Positions 1 to 7,139 of a stretch of 27,466 nucleotides of DNA are shown here, in pieces (positions within the stretch are counted from its first letter, which is position 1; every line of letters begins with the position of its first letter). The notes beneath the pieces were generated by a model. It searched no databases and was not told where the DNA came from. It saw only the letters and a program-made list of their open reading frames with translations. The position numbers and the translations under genes were made by a program. Origin of the DNA: Firmicutes bacterium CAG:345 (GTDB lineage: Bacteria > Bacillota_I > Bacilli_A > RFN20 > CAG-288); NCBI GenBank assembly GCA_000433315.1, contig FR893362.1:69488-96953 (forward strand), written 5' to 3'.

Positions 1-398
1 TCTTCAGTATCATTTATTCCTGCTAAAACTAAATTTATAGTTCCGGTTTGAACATCAGGAACCAAAGATTCCCAATCTTCTTTAACAATTTCAACTTCCA
101 TGTTCAAAGCTTTTCCAAGCAACATAGCAATTTGAACATCATAGCCATCAGCATAGCTTCCACCAACATTAGAAATAGAAACATTGTAATCATTAGAAGA
201 AGGATCAGTCCAATTAAAAGGAGAATAATTGCATTCCATTCCAACAATCAATTTTTCTACTTCAACATTTTTAGTATCAATAGATGAAAAATTTACATCA
301 TAATGATAAATAAAATTGTTAGAAGAATTAGAAGAACAACTTGTAGCAGAAAGTGCTGCTATTCCACATAATAAAGTTTTTAAAATTTTCTTTGACAT
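1..398 (-). CDS. Amino-acid (probably lysine) ABC transporter substrate-binding lipoprotein, partial
   Basis: The first 132 codons are visible; the C-terminus lies beyond base 1. The N-terminus is a lipoprotein signal: basic MSKKILK, a short hydrophobic stretch and a lipobox ending SATSC, with the lipidated Cys at residue 21 and a Ser/Asn-rich linker after it. The mature part has features typical of family 3 solute-binding proteins (SBP_bac_3): GMECNYSPFNW near the start, then GGSYADGYDVQIAMLLGKAL and a later segment ending LVLAGINDT. The start is ATG at 398, preceded by AAAGGTAGGA. Family knowledge says such proteins bind polar amino acids outside the membrane and pass them to a permease, sometimes fused to the same polypeptide. 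The L-box riboswitch directly upstream points to lysine as the substrate; that is inference from context. The next genes to the left are not visible. Confidence 0.85.
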   Translation of the reverse strand, partial: MSKKILKTLLCGIAALSATSCSSNSSNNFIYHYDVNFSSIDTKNVEVEKLIVGMECNYSPFNWTDPSSNDYNVSISNVGGSYADGYDVQIAMLLGKALNMEVEIVKEDWESLVPDVQTGTINLVLAGINDTE

Positions 399-469
399 AA
401 AAAAATGTCCTACCTTTCATTTTTGCCTAAGGATCACACTAATTCGCGACCCTTTAAATGAAATAGGAC
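399..469 (-). terminator. Terminator / Shine-Dalgarno sequestering hairpin of the lysine riboswitch
   Basis: In the minus-strand RNA the segment 469-456 (GUCCUAUUUCAUUU) pairs with 422-407 (AAAUGAAAGGUAGGAC), giving 14 pairs with a two-G bulge. An inner stem pairs 454-448 with 435-429. The hairpin is followed by A406 and seven U residues (405-399), and the AUG of the lipoprotein gene starts at 398. The 3' arm contains the only ribosome binding site, so the same structure could terminate transcription and block translation. Its 5' arm is also the 3' strand of the riboswitch P1 helix, so the two structures exclude each other. Confidence 0.75.
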
Positions 470-656
470 CCGTATCAATAGTGCCAATCGGATACTTTCT
501 ATCCGCCGAGTACGCAAGATATTCTCATGCGTCCCAACTCAACTTTTCCTATTCGACTAATAGTACTAAGAAGGTTTCGGCGACTCTTACCTTTCATTTC
601 TTTCAAAGTCTTTAAGAAAGAAATTACTATTTTGTAGTCGCTCCTCTATTCGATTC
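456..656 (-). promoter_or_regulatory. Lysine riboswitch (L-box)
   Basis: The minus-strand RNA carries the conserved L-box core in order: AUAGAGGAGCGACU (from about 649), AGUAA, GAAAGGUAAGAG, and GUCGCCGAAACC. These line up with the conserved blocks of the B. subtilis lysC leader (AGAGGUGCG, AGUA, AAAGG, GUCGCCGAAG). Later arms include a GUAUC/GAUAC stem matching P5. P1 is formed by 650-646 (AAUAG) with 466-462 (CUAUU) and can be extended outward to about 656/456 with one mismatch. The aptamer sits directly upstream of the amino-acid binding lipoprotein gene, a usual target of this class (lysine transport). The direction of control is discussed in the findings. Confidence 0.88.
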
Positions 657-669
657 ATAGACTTAAAGA

Positions 670-698
670 AGTATATAAAAAATAGAATGAAAAAGCAA
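670..698 (-). promoter_or_regulatory. Promoter of the lysine riboswitch and lipoprotein transcript
   Basis: On the minus strand TTGCTT (698-693) is followed after 17 bases by TATACT (675-670), a good sigma-A arrangement. Transcription would begin about 660, just ahead of the riboswitch P1 strand. That position fits the predicted RNA start well. Confidence 0.7.
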
Positions 699-718
699 GA
701 AAAATTTTTCATAGTTAC

Positions 719-749
719 AAAAAAACATCTAGGACTTAGCCTAGATGTC
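719..749 (-). terminator. Intrinsic terminator after lemA
   Basis: ACATCTAGG (725-733) and CCTAGATGT (740-748) form a perfect 9-bp stem with a 6-base loop. On the minus strand the stem is followed by a run of seven T (725-719). It lies about 20 bases after the lemA stop and ends the two-gene minus-strand operon. Confidence 0.88.
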
Positions 750-768
750 TCATAATTTAAAAATATTT

Positions 769-1446
769 TTATTTGTTATCAAAGAAAGTTCCACGTGCCT
801 TTTCTTTCATATCGAAAGAAGTAGTGAAAGGAATTCTTGATGTATATCCTGCTTTAGCTGCGACAATCATTTTAACTGGCCACATAAATATATCATGGTT
901 CCATTGATTGACAGTATCATTATATTGATCTCTTGCTGCAGTAATTTCTTTCTGTAAATAAGAATTTTGTTGCATGACATCAGCTATTTCAGCGTGGGAT
1001 TTTAAATCTGGATAATTTTCAATAGCAATATTAATTTGGCGAGAAATGCCATCAAGTTTGGAAGATACTTCGTTTCTATCACCATCAGCATTTGGATTAA
1101 CACCACCACGATAAGCAGCAATTTGTGTAAGAGTTTCTTTATCGAGAGTAATTGCCTTATCTAAAAGTTGAGCAGCATTGGAAAGAATAACTACGCGTTG
1201 TTCAATCAAATTATCAATTGTGGAAGCGTTCGATTGTATTTTTTGTTGTAATCCACGAAAATAGTTTTGTGCTTTTATCTTCTTAATTAAGAAAATCAAT
1301 CCAGGAATAATTCCTAATACCCATAAAAGGACTTCAAAAATTGTTGAGCCTACACCAACTTTTACCGGAATTTGCTTCTCGATAACGTTGACATCACGTC
1401 CATTGGTATTAACTGGACCTGATAATTCGTCTAATTCATTAGCCAT
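769..1446 (-). CDS. LemA family membrane protein
   Basis: This 225-residue protein has one N-terminal hydrophobic segment (about residues 32-54, GIIPGLIFLIKK at its end) followed by a long helical domain. The C-terminal part matches the LemA signature: ENYPDLKSHAEI, an E..I..AR..YND.V..WN helix and a closing FMWPVKMIVAAKAGY, which corresponds to the usual IAxARxxYNxAVxxYN and FPxNLIAxxFGF pattern. The start is ATG 1446 with AAAGGAGAG seven bases upstream. The gene lies 27 bases after the stop of the 1474-3318 gene on the same strand, so the two are probably one operon ending at the 719-749 terminator. LemA proteins are one-pass envelope proteins of unclear function. An acidic, Asn-rich N-terminal extension of about 30 residues precedes the membrane segment. 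Confidence 0.88.
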   Translation of the reverse strand: MANELDELSGPVNTNGRDVNVIEKQIPVKVGVGSTIFEVLLWVLGIIPGLIFLIKKIKAQNYFRGLQQKIQSNASTIDNLIEQRVVILSNAAQLLDKAITLDKETLTQIAAYRGGVNPNADGDRNEVSSKLDGISRQINIAIENYPDLKSHAEIADVMQQNSYLQKEITAARDQYNDTVNQWNHDIFMWPVKMIVAAKAGYTSRIPFTTSFDMKEKARGTFFDNK

Positions 1447-1473
1447 AATATAACTCTCCTTTATTTATATACT

Positions 1474-3318
1474 TTAATTATGTCCTTTTTCAAAGAAACT
1501 GTCAAATAAAATATCATCTTTATCTATATAAGAACCAATTAAAGCCATACCAATAACACCATTTCTAAATACTGTCTTCGAACTATGGGATTCAAGGAAC
1601 TCTTTCACCTTAGTATTTGAAGTGTATTCACTAAAATAAGTCTTCCTTGAAACTTTGATATCTTTAACAGCAATTTCAGTCGCTTTTTCAACTGGTTTAT
1701 ATTCAATCCATTCAACAGGGACATCATGGAACTTGCCATCCCCGCCAAGTGTTGGAACATATTCAACATGTTTAATACCAGTAAAAGCATAAGATACTAT
1801 ATTGACAATATCCGTTTTCCCAGCTCTTTTTGTTTCGCGAGCTTTAAGAATTTGTTCTGTTATAGCATCTTCTGGTTTAAATATATTTCCATCCATAGTG
1901 TTAGCAATAGTTTCACTTTCGAAAGCATTGTAATTAGAATGGAATATATCATCATATATATATTCAACAGGTTTATATTGTTGATATAAAGGGATGCAAA
2001 GTAGCGGAGCTAAATCAAAATATAAAGCTTCCAAGAAGTGGCAATTATATTCAATAAATTTATTTCTAGATTCATCATAAGAATAACTAGAATACTTAGA
2101 AGGTTCAATGAAATAATCCTCAGTTTGAGAATGGATAGAAGAAATGTAATTTAAACAATTTTCTTTTACAAAATAGAAATCATCACCATATGGTTTAGCA
2201 TTTTCAATAAGATTAATCATCGAATTTTGAGCGAGTGGAGTAAATAATAGACGGAATTCAGTTTCATTAGTACGATCTGTAGCACCGAACAAAACATCAA
2301 ATTTATCATTAGTCATTGCTGTAAAATTAGTTGTTTCATCGTTGTCCATCAAGTCATCGCACATTTTCTTTTGGAGCTTCTTCGAACCCTTCTTCACCAT
2401 TTTCGAAACTTGATTATCACTTAATCCTGTTGCACCTGAAGGTTTTCTTGAAAAAGAAAGATTTGGAGCAGCACCATTTCCATAAACTAATTCAGTATCG
2501 TAATAATAAGATGGTGCAGGTTTTTCAATTCTGGCAGTAAGAGTTTGAGTTTTAGTATAAGTTCGACGATGACCACTAGCATCAACTTCAGTAGTTCTAT
2601 ATGAAATAACTAAAGATCCTGTATATAATTTCATATCTATTTTTTGATTATACGTTCTATATAACAAAAATGGATTTCCTAAAATAGAACCCGATTGTAC
2701 TCCTACAATGGATTTATTATTTTCTTCAGAATGAGCAAACCCATATTTTTCATAAAGATAGCCATATTTTTCATTATCAAAAATTGGATCTAACTTTATC
2801 AAAGGTGTTGCTTTTTCACAAATTTTAGATGGAACAGACCAATCGAACAAAGCGTTTAAATTTCCCATTTGACTGGAAGCTTCATCCAAATATTTATTTG
2901 CTTCTTCTTGAATTGCTTCCAATATTTCTTTGTTATTTTTTATTTTTTTATTAACTACTTTTAAAATCAAAACTAAAAATAAAACTCCAAGAACAACACC
3001 ACCGATTGCCATAGAAAGTCCTATAACAAGATTAAAATTTTGATTAGTACATAAAATAACACCAACAATAGCTGTGCCAAATAAAACTATTATCAAGAAA
3101 ATTAAAAAACCACGTAAGACTTTAAATCTAGATACAACACCATTTTGCTTTTGTGCTTGTAATAAACAATCATTATAAGTAGCAACAGTCTTTCTATTAG
3201 CTTCAATATCAACTTTTGCTTCTTTAGCCAAATCATCAAACATCTTTTCTGCAGTTTGGCGATATTTTTCTTTAATTTCTAAATTATATTTTTTTAAAGG
3301 ATCGAAAATCTCTTCCAT
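1474..3318 (-). CDS. Membrane protein of unknown function, partner of LemA
   Basis: I start this at ATG 3318 (MEEIFDPL, 614 residues) because AAAGAGGTGG lies just upstream; an in-frame ATG at 3366 would add 16 hydrophobic residues without a ribosome binding site. Residues about 65-90 and 100-125 form two adjacent membrane segments (FLIFLIIVLFG and VVLGVLFLVLILKVV). A charged coiled-coil region flanks them, followed by a roughly 450-residue soluble domain with repeated aromatic patches and no motif I recognise. LemA genes are often next to a second membrane protein of this general layout (DUF3137-type), which supports a shared envelope role, but I cannot prove family membership. It forms an operon with lemA. 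No catalytic residues can be assigned. Confidence 0.8.
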   Translation of the reverse strand: MEEIFDPLKKYNLEIKEKYRQTAEKMFDDLAKEAKVDIEANRKTVATYNDCLLQAQKQNGVVSRFKVLRGFLIFLIIVLFGTAIVGVILCTNQNFNLVIGLSMAIGGVVLGVLFLVLILKVVNKKIKNNKEILEAIQEEANKYLDEASSQMGNLNALFDWSVPSKICEKATPLIKLDPIFDNEKYGYLYEKYGFAHSEENNKSIVGVQSGSILGNPFLLYRTYNQKIDMKLYTGSLVISYRTTEVDASGHRRTYTKTQTLTARIEKPAPSYYYDTELVYGNGAAPNLSFSRKPSGATGLSDNQVSKMVKKGSKKLQKKMCDDLMDNDETTNFTAMTNDKFDVLFGATDRTNETEFRLLFTPLAQNSMINLIENAKPYGDDFYFVKENCLNYISSIHSQTEDYFIEPSKYSSYSYDESRNKFIEYNCHFLEALYFDLAPLLCIPLYQQYKPVEYIYDDIFHSNYNAFESETIANTMDGNIFKPEDAITEQILKARETKRAGKTDIVNIVSYAFTGIKHVEYVPTLGGDGKFHDVPVEWIEYKPVEKATEIAVKDIKVSRKTYFSEYTSNTKVKEFLESHSSKTVFRNGVIGMALIGSYIDKDDILFDSFFEKGHN

Positions 3319-3337
3319 AAAATCCACCTCTTTAATA

Positions 3338-3343
3338 ATTATA
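3338..3343 (-). promoter_or_regulatory. Probable -10 element for the membrane protein / lemA operon
   Basis: A perfect TATAAT lies on the minus strand 20 bases ahead of the ATG at 3318. No clear -35 hexamer is seen at 16-18 bases upstream, so the assignment rests on the -10 and on the absence of another promoter in this short divergent region. Confidence 0.4.
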
Positions 3344-3381
3344 AACGTTAGAAACAAATAATTCATTACTTTTTATTTATC

Positions 3382-3409
3382 TTGAAAAGAAATTTTATTT
3401 ATATATACT
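3382..3409 (+). promoter_or_regulatory. Promoter of the lipoprotein nuclease gene
   Basis: TTGAAA (3382-3387) and TATACT (3404-3409) are separated by 16 bases. Transcription would start near 3416, giving a very short leader that still contains the AAGGA ribosome binding site (3417-3421) seven bases before ATG 3429. Confidence 0.6.
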
Positions 3410-3428
3410 AGAAGTGAAGGAAACAAAA

Positions 3429-5243
3429 ATGAAAAAATTTAAAACATTATTATCAACTTTAATTCTTCTTTCACTTCTGAGCGCTTGCAATGGTACAAAT
3501 AATTCATCTACTACTAATTCATCTAACTCATCAAATACTACCATTTCTACTAGTTCAAGTACTACCAATTCATCTACAACAAGTAAAGATAGTTCTTCTT
3601 CATCAACTAATACAAGTTCTACAAATCCTAGTTCTTCATCCACAAGTTCTAGCTCTAGCTCAACATCATCTGCCCCTATAAACACCAAAGATAAATTAAA
3701 AGACATAGTTGTTGGCAACTCTTTTAATGGTGATGTTGTTATAGCTGGAAAAAGAGGCAATGATTTCTATGTAGAAGATCAAACAGGATATGCCTTTGTC
3801 TATTTGAATAACAATAGTGACTATAAAGAATTGCAAATTGGAGATCAAGTAAATCTTCAAGGCAAGATAGTAGAATTTACCAACGCTGGTATCATTCAGA
3901 TAAGCACAGTAACTTCAATGACCAAATTGAAATCTAATTGTGCTCTTCGCTCTATTAACAAAGTAGAAAATTTTGACCAAATCGATTCTTATAGAATGGG
4001 TAGAATTGCCATAGATAATGTTGTTTTAGAATCAAAAACTATTAATTCTGGTAGTACTGATTCCAGCCTTAAAATATCCAAAAATGGAAAAACATTAACT
4101 ATATTCATTGGAAAAAGACTTGATTCTCAAGTAAAAAATGATATCGAATCAATTTTTAACACTTTAAATACCAAAGATACTTTTTCTATAAACGGAGCCT
4201 TTGCCGATTATTATAAATCGTCACAGATTGTTTTAACTTCTGCTGATCAAATTGTTGCTGATGAACTTTCTTTTGAAAAGAAAGTTGCCATCGTTGAAGC
4301 TAATTCAATTTCTTCTTTAAATAATTCCAATGTTTATAAAGATATATCTCTTCCTACTTCAGGTTTATATAACTCTAAAATTGAATGGACTTCTTCAAAT
4401 ACTTTAGTAGTTAGCAATTCTGGAAAAGTTACAAGACCAGAAAATGGAGATGTCAAAGTTACTTTATCCTATGTTATTACAATAGATAATCAAAAGACTA
4501 CTTCCAAAAATATTACTGTTAACGTCAAACAAAAAGGCAATACAAACTACGAATATGTTTATGTTGAACCTAATTATAGTGGCACATATTACAATCAAAT
4601 AAGCGATGAATTAAGAGGAAAGGATCTTTTATTACAATTAGATAATTTATTGGATTCCACTTCTCATCCTACAATCAACTTCACATATAAAGGACTAATG
4701 TCAGAAGTATTTCCATATACCGATGGAAAAGATGGAAAACTATATGCTTTCTATCGTGGAACTTTAGCAAGCAGCGGTTCGATGAATAGAGAACATGTCT
4801 GGCCTAATTCCCGTGGTGGAAATTATGTTGAAAGAGATCCTCATATGGTTAGACCGACTCTTACCAGCGATAATTCAGGAAGAGGAAATGCTTTCTATAA
4901 CGAATCAGGAAATTATGATCCAGGAGAATTTGGTGCTTATCAATATCGTGGAATCTGTGCAAGAATTATTTTCTATTGTGCTGTCAAAGCTCAAGAAAAT
5001 GGATTAAACCTCGTCGATAAAAATACAGATTCAACATCAAATAAATCGATGGGAAAATTATCCACATTGCTTAAATGGAATTTAGAATATGATATCGATG
5101 CTACGGAAATACAAAGAAATGATGTTCTTTATACAAAATTCAAACATAATAGAAATCCATTTATCGATGATAGAAATTACGCCTGTAAAATTTGGGGCGA
5201 TACAAACGCTGAAACTCGCGGAGTTTGCTCTGGAAATTATTAA
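3429..5243 (+). CDS. Lipid-anchored endonuclease I family nuclease
   Basis: I use ATG 3429 (604 residues) because AAGGA is correctly placed; the GTG at 3414 has no such site. Order of parts: a lipoprotein signal with lipobox LLSAC (Cys20), a Ser/Thr/Asn-only linker to about residue 80, a beta-rich domain (about 85-185, FYVEDQTGYAFVYL) that looks like an OB fold, a bacterial Ig-like domain (about 290-365, IEWTSSNTLVVSNSGKVT), then an endonuclease I catalytic domain (about 370-600). The nuclease carries NREHVWPNS (N453-S461), the metal-binding signature of the family, and the C-terminal NRNPFIDDRNYACKIWG block. Family members are secreted or surface nucleases cutting DNA or RNA; scavenging of nucleotides is a likely role. 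It is a single-gene unit with its own promoter and terminator. Confidence 0.9.
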   Translation: MKKFKTLLSTLILLSLLSACNGTNNSSTTNSSNSSNTTISTSSSTTNSSTTSKDSSSSSTNTSSTNPSSSSTSSSSSSTSSAPINTKDKLKDIVVGNSFNGDVVIAGKRGNDFYVEDQTGYAFVYLNNNSDYKELQIGDQVNLQGKIVEFTNAGIIQISTVTSMTKLKSNCALRSINKVENFDQIDSYRMGRIAIDNVVLESKTINSGSTDSSLKISKNGKTLTIFIGKRLDSQVKNDIESIFNTLNTKDTFSINGAFADYYKSSQIVLTSADQIVADELSFEKKVAIVEANSISSLNNSNVYKDISLPTSGLYNSKIEWTSSNTLVVSNSGKVTRPENGDVKVTLSYVITIDNQKTTSKNITVNVKQKGNTNYEYVYVEPNYSGTYYNQISDELRGKDLLLQLDNLLDSTSHPTINFTYKGLMSEVFPYTDGKDGKLYAFYRGTLASSGSMNREHVWPNSRGGNYVERDPHMVRPTLTSDNSGRGNAFYNESGNYDPGEFGAYQYRGICARIIFYCAVKAQENGLNLVDKNTDSTSNKSMGKLSTLLKWNLEYDIDATEIQRNDVLYTKFKHNRNPFIDDRNYACKIWGDTNAETRGVCSGNY

Positions 5244-5255
5244 AAAATAATTTTA

Positions 5256-5296
5256 AAAAACTTCATTTATAAATTTCTTTAAATGAAGTTTTTCTT
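5256..5296 (+). terminator. Intrinsic terminator after the nuclease gene
   Basis: AAAAACTTCATTTA (5256-5269) pairs with TAAATGAAGTTTTT (5280-5293). A T-rich tail follows the stem on the plus strand. It lies 13 bases after the stop codon. Confidence 0.8.
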
Positions 5297-5313
5297 TGCA
5301 AATTTTTTTCAAT

Positions 5314-5357
5314 AAAAAAGATTATTAATTTGAAAATATCAAAATTAATAATCTTTT
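5314..5357 (-). terminator. Intrinsic terminator after pgi
   Basis: AAAAGATTATTAATTT (5316-5331) and AAATTAATAATCTTTT (5342-5357) form a perfect 16-bp stem. Read on the minus strand it is followed by a T run (5319-5314) 13 bases after the pgi stop. The stem is almost symmetric and may work in both directions. Confidence 0.8.
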
Positions 5358-5369
5358 AAATTTATTTAA

Positions 5370-6650
5370 TTAGTTTTTCTTTGGCTTTCCAAGAAGAGTA
5401 AACATATTACTCTTATAAATTTCAACACCAGGTTGATTGAATGGATTTATTTCAAGAAGATAAGCTGAGAAAGCACAACCTCTCATAAAGAAATACATTA
5501 AATTTCCTAAGTTATATTCATCCATCTTATCGAATGATAAAACATTTACTGGAACATTTCCGTTTTCACTATGAGCTGCTAAAGTACCTTCATAAGCTTT
5601 ATCATTGATAAAGGATAATTTCTTGCCTTCTAAATAATTCAATCCATCAAGGTTTGCATCATCATGTCCTACTGTTATATCAGCAAAATGATGTTCTGGA
5701 TGGATAACTGTTTCAAATAAAACTTTATGTCCATCTTGAACAAATTGTCCCATACTATGAAGATCAGTAGTGCAAACTATAGAATCAGGAAGTAATCCTT
5801 TACCATCTTTTCCTTCAGATTCCCCATATAATTGTTTTAACCATTCATTCAACATAGCAAAATGTGGTTCATAGGATACATACATTTCAGCTGTATAACC
5901 TTTACTATATAAGAAGAATCTTCTAGCACCATATTGATATGCAACATTTTCTTCAAATGGCTTAGAATATTCAACTTCACCATCTTTAACACCTTTAAGG
6001 AAAGCCTTAACATCAAGTCCAGCAACAGCCATTGGTAAAAGACCAACAGGGGTGATAACAGAATATCTTCCACCAACATCATCAGGAATAGTGAAGGTTT
6101 CATATCCTTCGATATTAGCTTCTTGCTTTAAAGCACCACGGGCTCTATCTGTTGTAGCAACAATAGCATTCTTTAATTCTTCATGACCATATTTTTCAAT
6201 AATGATTTCTTTTAAAAGACGGAAAGCAACAGCTGGTTCAGTTGTAGTTCCAGACTTTGAAATGACATTGACTGCAAAATGTTTATTTTTAAGAGCTTGA
6301 ACAACTTGATAAGTATATTCGCTTGATAAAGTATTTCCTAAATAATAAATAGGGAAATTATCTTCTGGAAATAATCCCTTAACAGCTTCAATAGCTGCAC
6401 GGGCACCTAAATAGCTACCGCCGATACCAACTACGACTAAAGCATCATAATTTTCTCTGATTCGTTTTGCGGTACTAAGTAAACGATCTAATTCACTTTC
6501 TGGAAATTTAGAGGCATAATCTAACCAACCAAGGAAATCATTACCTGCGCCACTTTTTGAATCAATAATATTTTTTACTTCTGCAAAAGACTTTGCACCT
6601 TCAACTTTAAATTCATTTTTTAATGGACCAAAAGTATTAAGTTTAATCAT
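5370..6650 (-). CDS. pgi: Glucose-6-phosphate isomerase
   Basis: This 426-residue protein interconverts glucose 6-phosphate and fructose 6-phosphate in glycolysis, in the cytoplasm. Recognisable family blocks in order are VVVGIGGSYLGARAA, FAVNVISKSGTTTEPA (the sugar-phosphate binding SIS motif), GGRYSVITPVGLLP, and QLYGESEGKDGKGLLP with the active-site Glu. The EHHFADITVGHD block and a C-terminal INPFNQPGVE follow. The length fits the short PGI form of Bacilli. The start ATG 6650 has AAAAGGAG upstream and overlaps the last four bases of the preceding S1-like gene, so the two are translationally coupled. The cre site at 7039-7052 suggests CcpA control of the pair. Confidence 0.97.
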   Translation of the reverse strand: MIKLNTFGPLKNEFKVEGAKSFAEVKNIIDSKSGAGNDFLGWLDYASKFPESELDRLLSTAKRIRENYDALVVVGIGGSYLGARAAIEAVKGLFPEDNFPIYYLGNTLSSEYTYQVVQALKNKHFAVNVISKSGTTTEPAVAFRLLKEIIIEKYGHEELKNAIVATTDRARGALKQEANIEGYETFTIPDDVGGRYSVITPVGLLPMAVAGLDVKAFLKGVKDGEVEYSKPFEENVAYQYGARRFFLYSKGYTAEMYVSYEPHFAMLNEWLKQLYGESEGKDGKGLLPDSIVCTTDLHSMGQFVQDGHKVLFETVIHPEHHFADITVGHDDANLDGLNYLEGKKLSFINDKAYEGTLAAHSENGNVPVNVLSFDKMDEYNLGNLMYFFMRGCAFSAYLLEINPFNQPGVEIYKSNMFTLLGKPKKN

Positions 6651-7000
6651 TTTATTTCTCCTTTTTGAAACTCCAATTCAGCATCAATCTGTTCATCTAA
6701 TTTTTTCATCAATGGCGCATAATCAAAAGATTCCATCAAATAAATCTTTTTATTTCTGCGTGAATCAAAACCTAAAGAAGATGGATAATTATTTCTAGGT
6801 CTTGAAAGAAGAGGAACAATCTTATTGCCGACAAGATAAACTTTTATAATATCGCCAACTTTAAGATTTTTTCCCGTTTCCAAGTAAGGTAAATCTTCAA
6901 AATAGCAAACCTTTTCACTTCCATCAAAGAAGCGTACTTTGAAACTTTCTTTTGTGATTTCGATGATACGACAAACTAATACTTTATCCGAAGTTAACAT
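6647..7000 (-). CDS. Small S1/OB-like RNA-binding protein, hypothetical
   Basis: The protein has 117 residues. Residues 1-65 have the beta-strand pattern of an S1-like OB fold: VLVCRIIEITKESFKVRFFDG at the start, then a LKVGDIIKVYLVGNKIVPL stretch typical of the last strands. The second half is charged and helical. The gene overlaps pgi by four bases (ATGA), so it is the first gene of the operon. No ribosome binding site is seen before ATG 7000; the nearest -10-like element, TACAAT (7014-7009, minus), would start RNA within a few bases of the ATG. The function is unknown. An S1-like RNA-binding role is inferred from pattern only. Confidence 0.65.
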   Translation of the reverse strand: MLTSDKVLVCRIIEITKESFKVRFFDGSEKVCYFEDLPYLETGKNLKVGDIIKVYLVGNKIVPLLSRPRNNYPSSLGFDSRRNKKIYLMESFDYAPLMKKLDEQIDAELEFQKGEIK

Positions 7001-7038
7001 ACATTTTTATTGTAATACAAAATAAAAAATAAACTTTA

Positions 7039-7052
7039 AGTAAACGCTTACA
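7039..7052. promoter_or_regulatory. Catabolite response element (cre)
   Basis: On the minus strand TGTAAGCGTTTACT fits the cre consensus TGWAARCGYTWNCW at every position. It lies about 40 bases upstream of the S1-like/pgi operon start and about 88 bases upstream of the HAD gene, so CcpA could act on either. Placement just upstream of the minus-strand promoter would allow activation or modulation of pgi. Confidence 0.75.
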
Positions 7053-7123
7053 GCAAAAATTATTGTATTTTTATGTTTTTTTTACATTTTTTTAAACTAA
7101 AATCACGGTTTTTAATAAAATAG

Positions 7124-7132
7124 TGCTATACT
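7124..7132 (+). promoter_or_regulatory. Extended -10 promoter for a leaderless HAD transcript
   Basis: TGCTATACT (7124-7132) is a TGn-extended -10 element. The -10 ends seven bases before ATG 7140, so transcription would begin at or within a base or two of the start codon. No convincing -35 is present at 17 bases and no ribosome binding site precedes the ATG, which fits an extended -10 promoter and a leaderless mRNA. Confidence 0.6.
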
Positions 7133-7139
7133 TAAAAAT

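Noticed and set aside
316..615. Plus-strand open frame across the left regulatory region
   Set aside because: It covers the lysine riboswitch and its terminator on the opposite strand and has no ribosome binding site or recognisable protein.
3395..3760. Minus-strand open frame rich in Glu, Leu and Val
   Set aside because: It is the antisense shadow of the Ser/Thr-rich tether of the nuclease lipoprotein.
5256..5357. The two adjacent hairpins as one repeat element
   Set aside because: Each stem has its own T run facing its own gene, so they are two convergent terminators.
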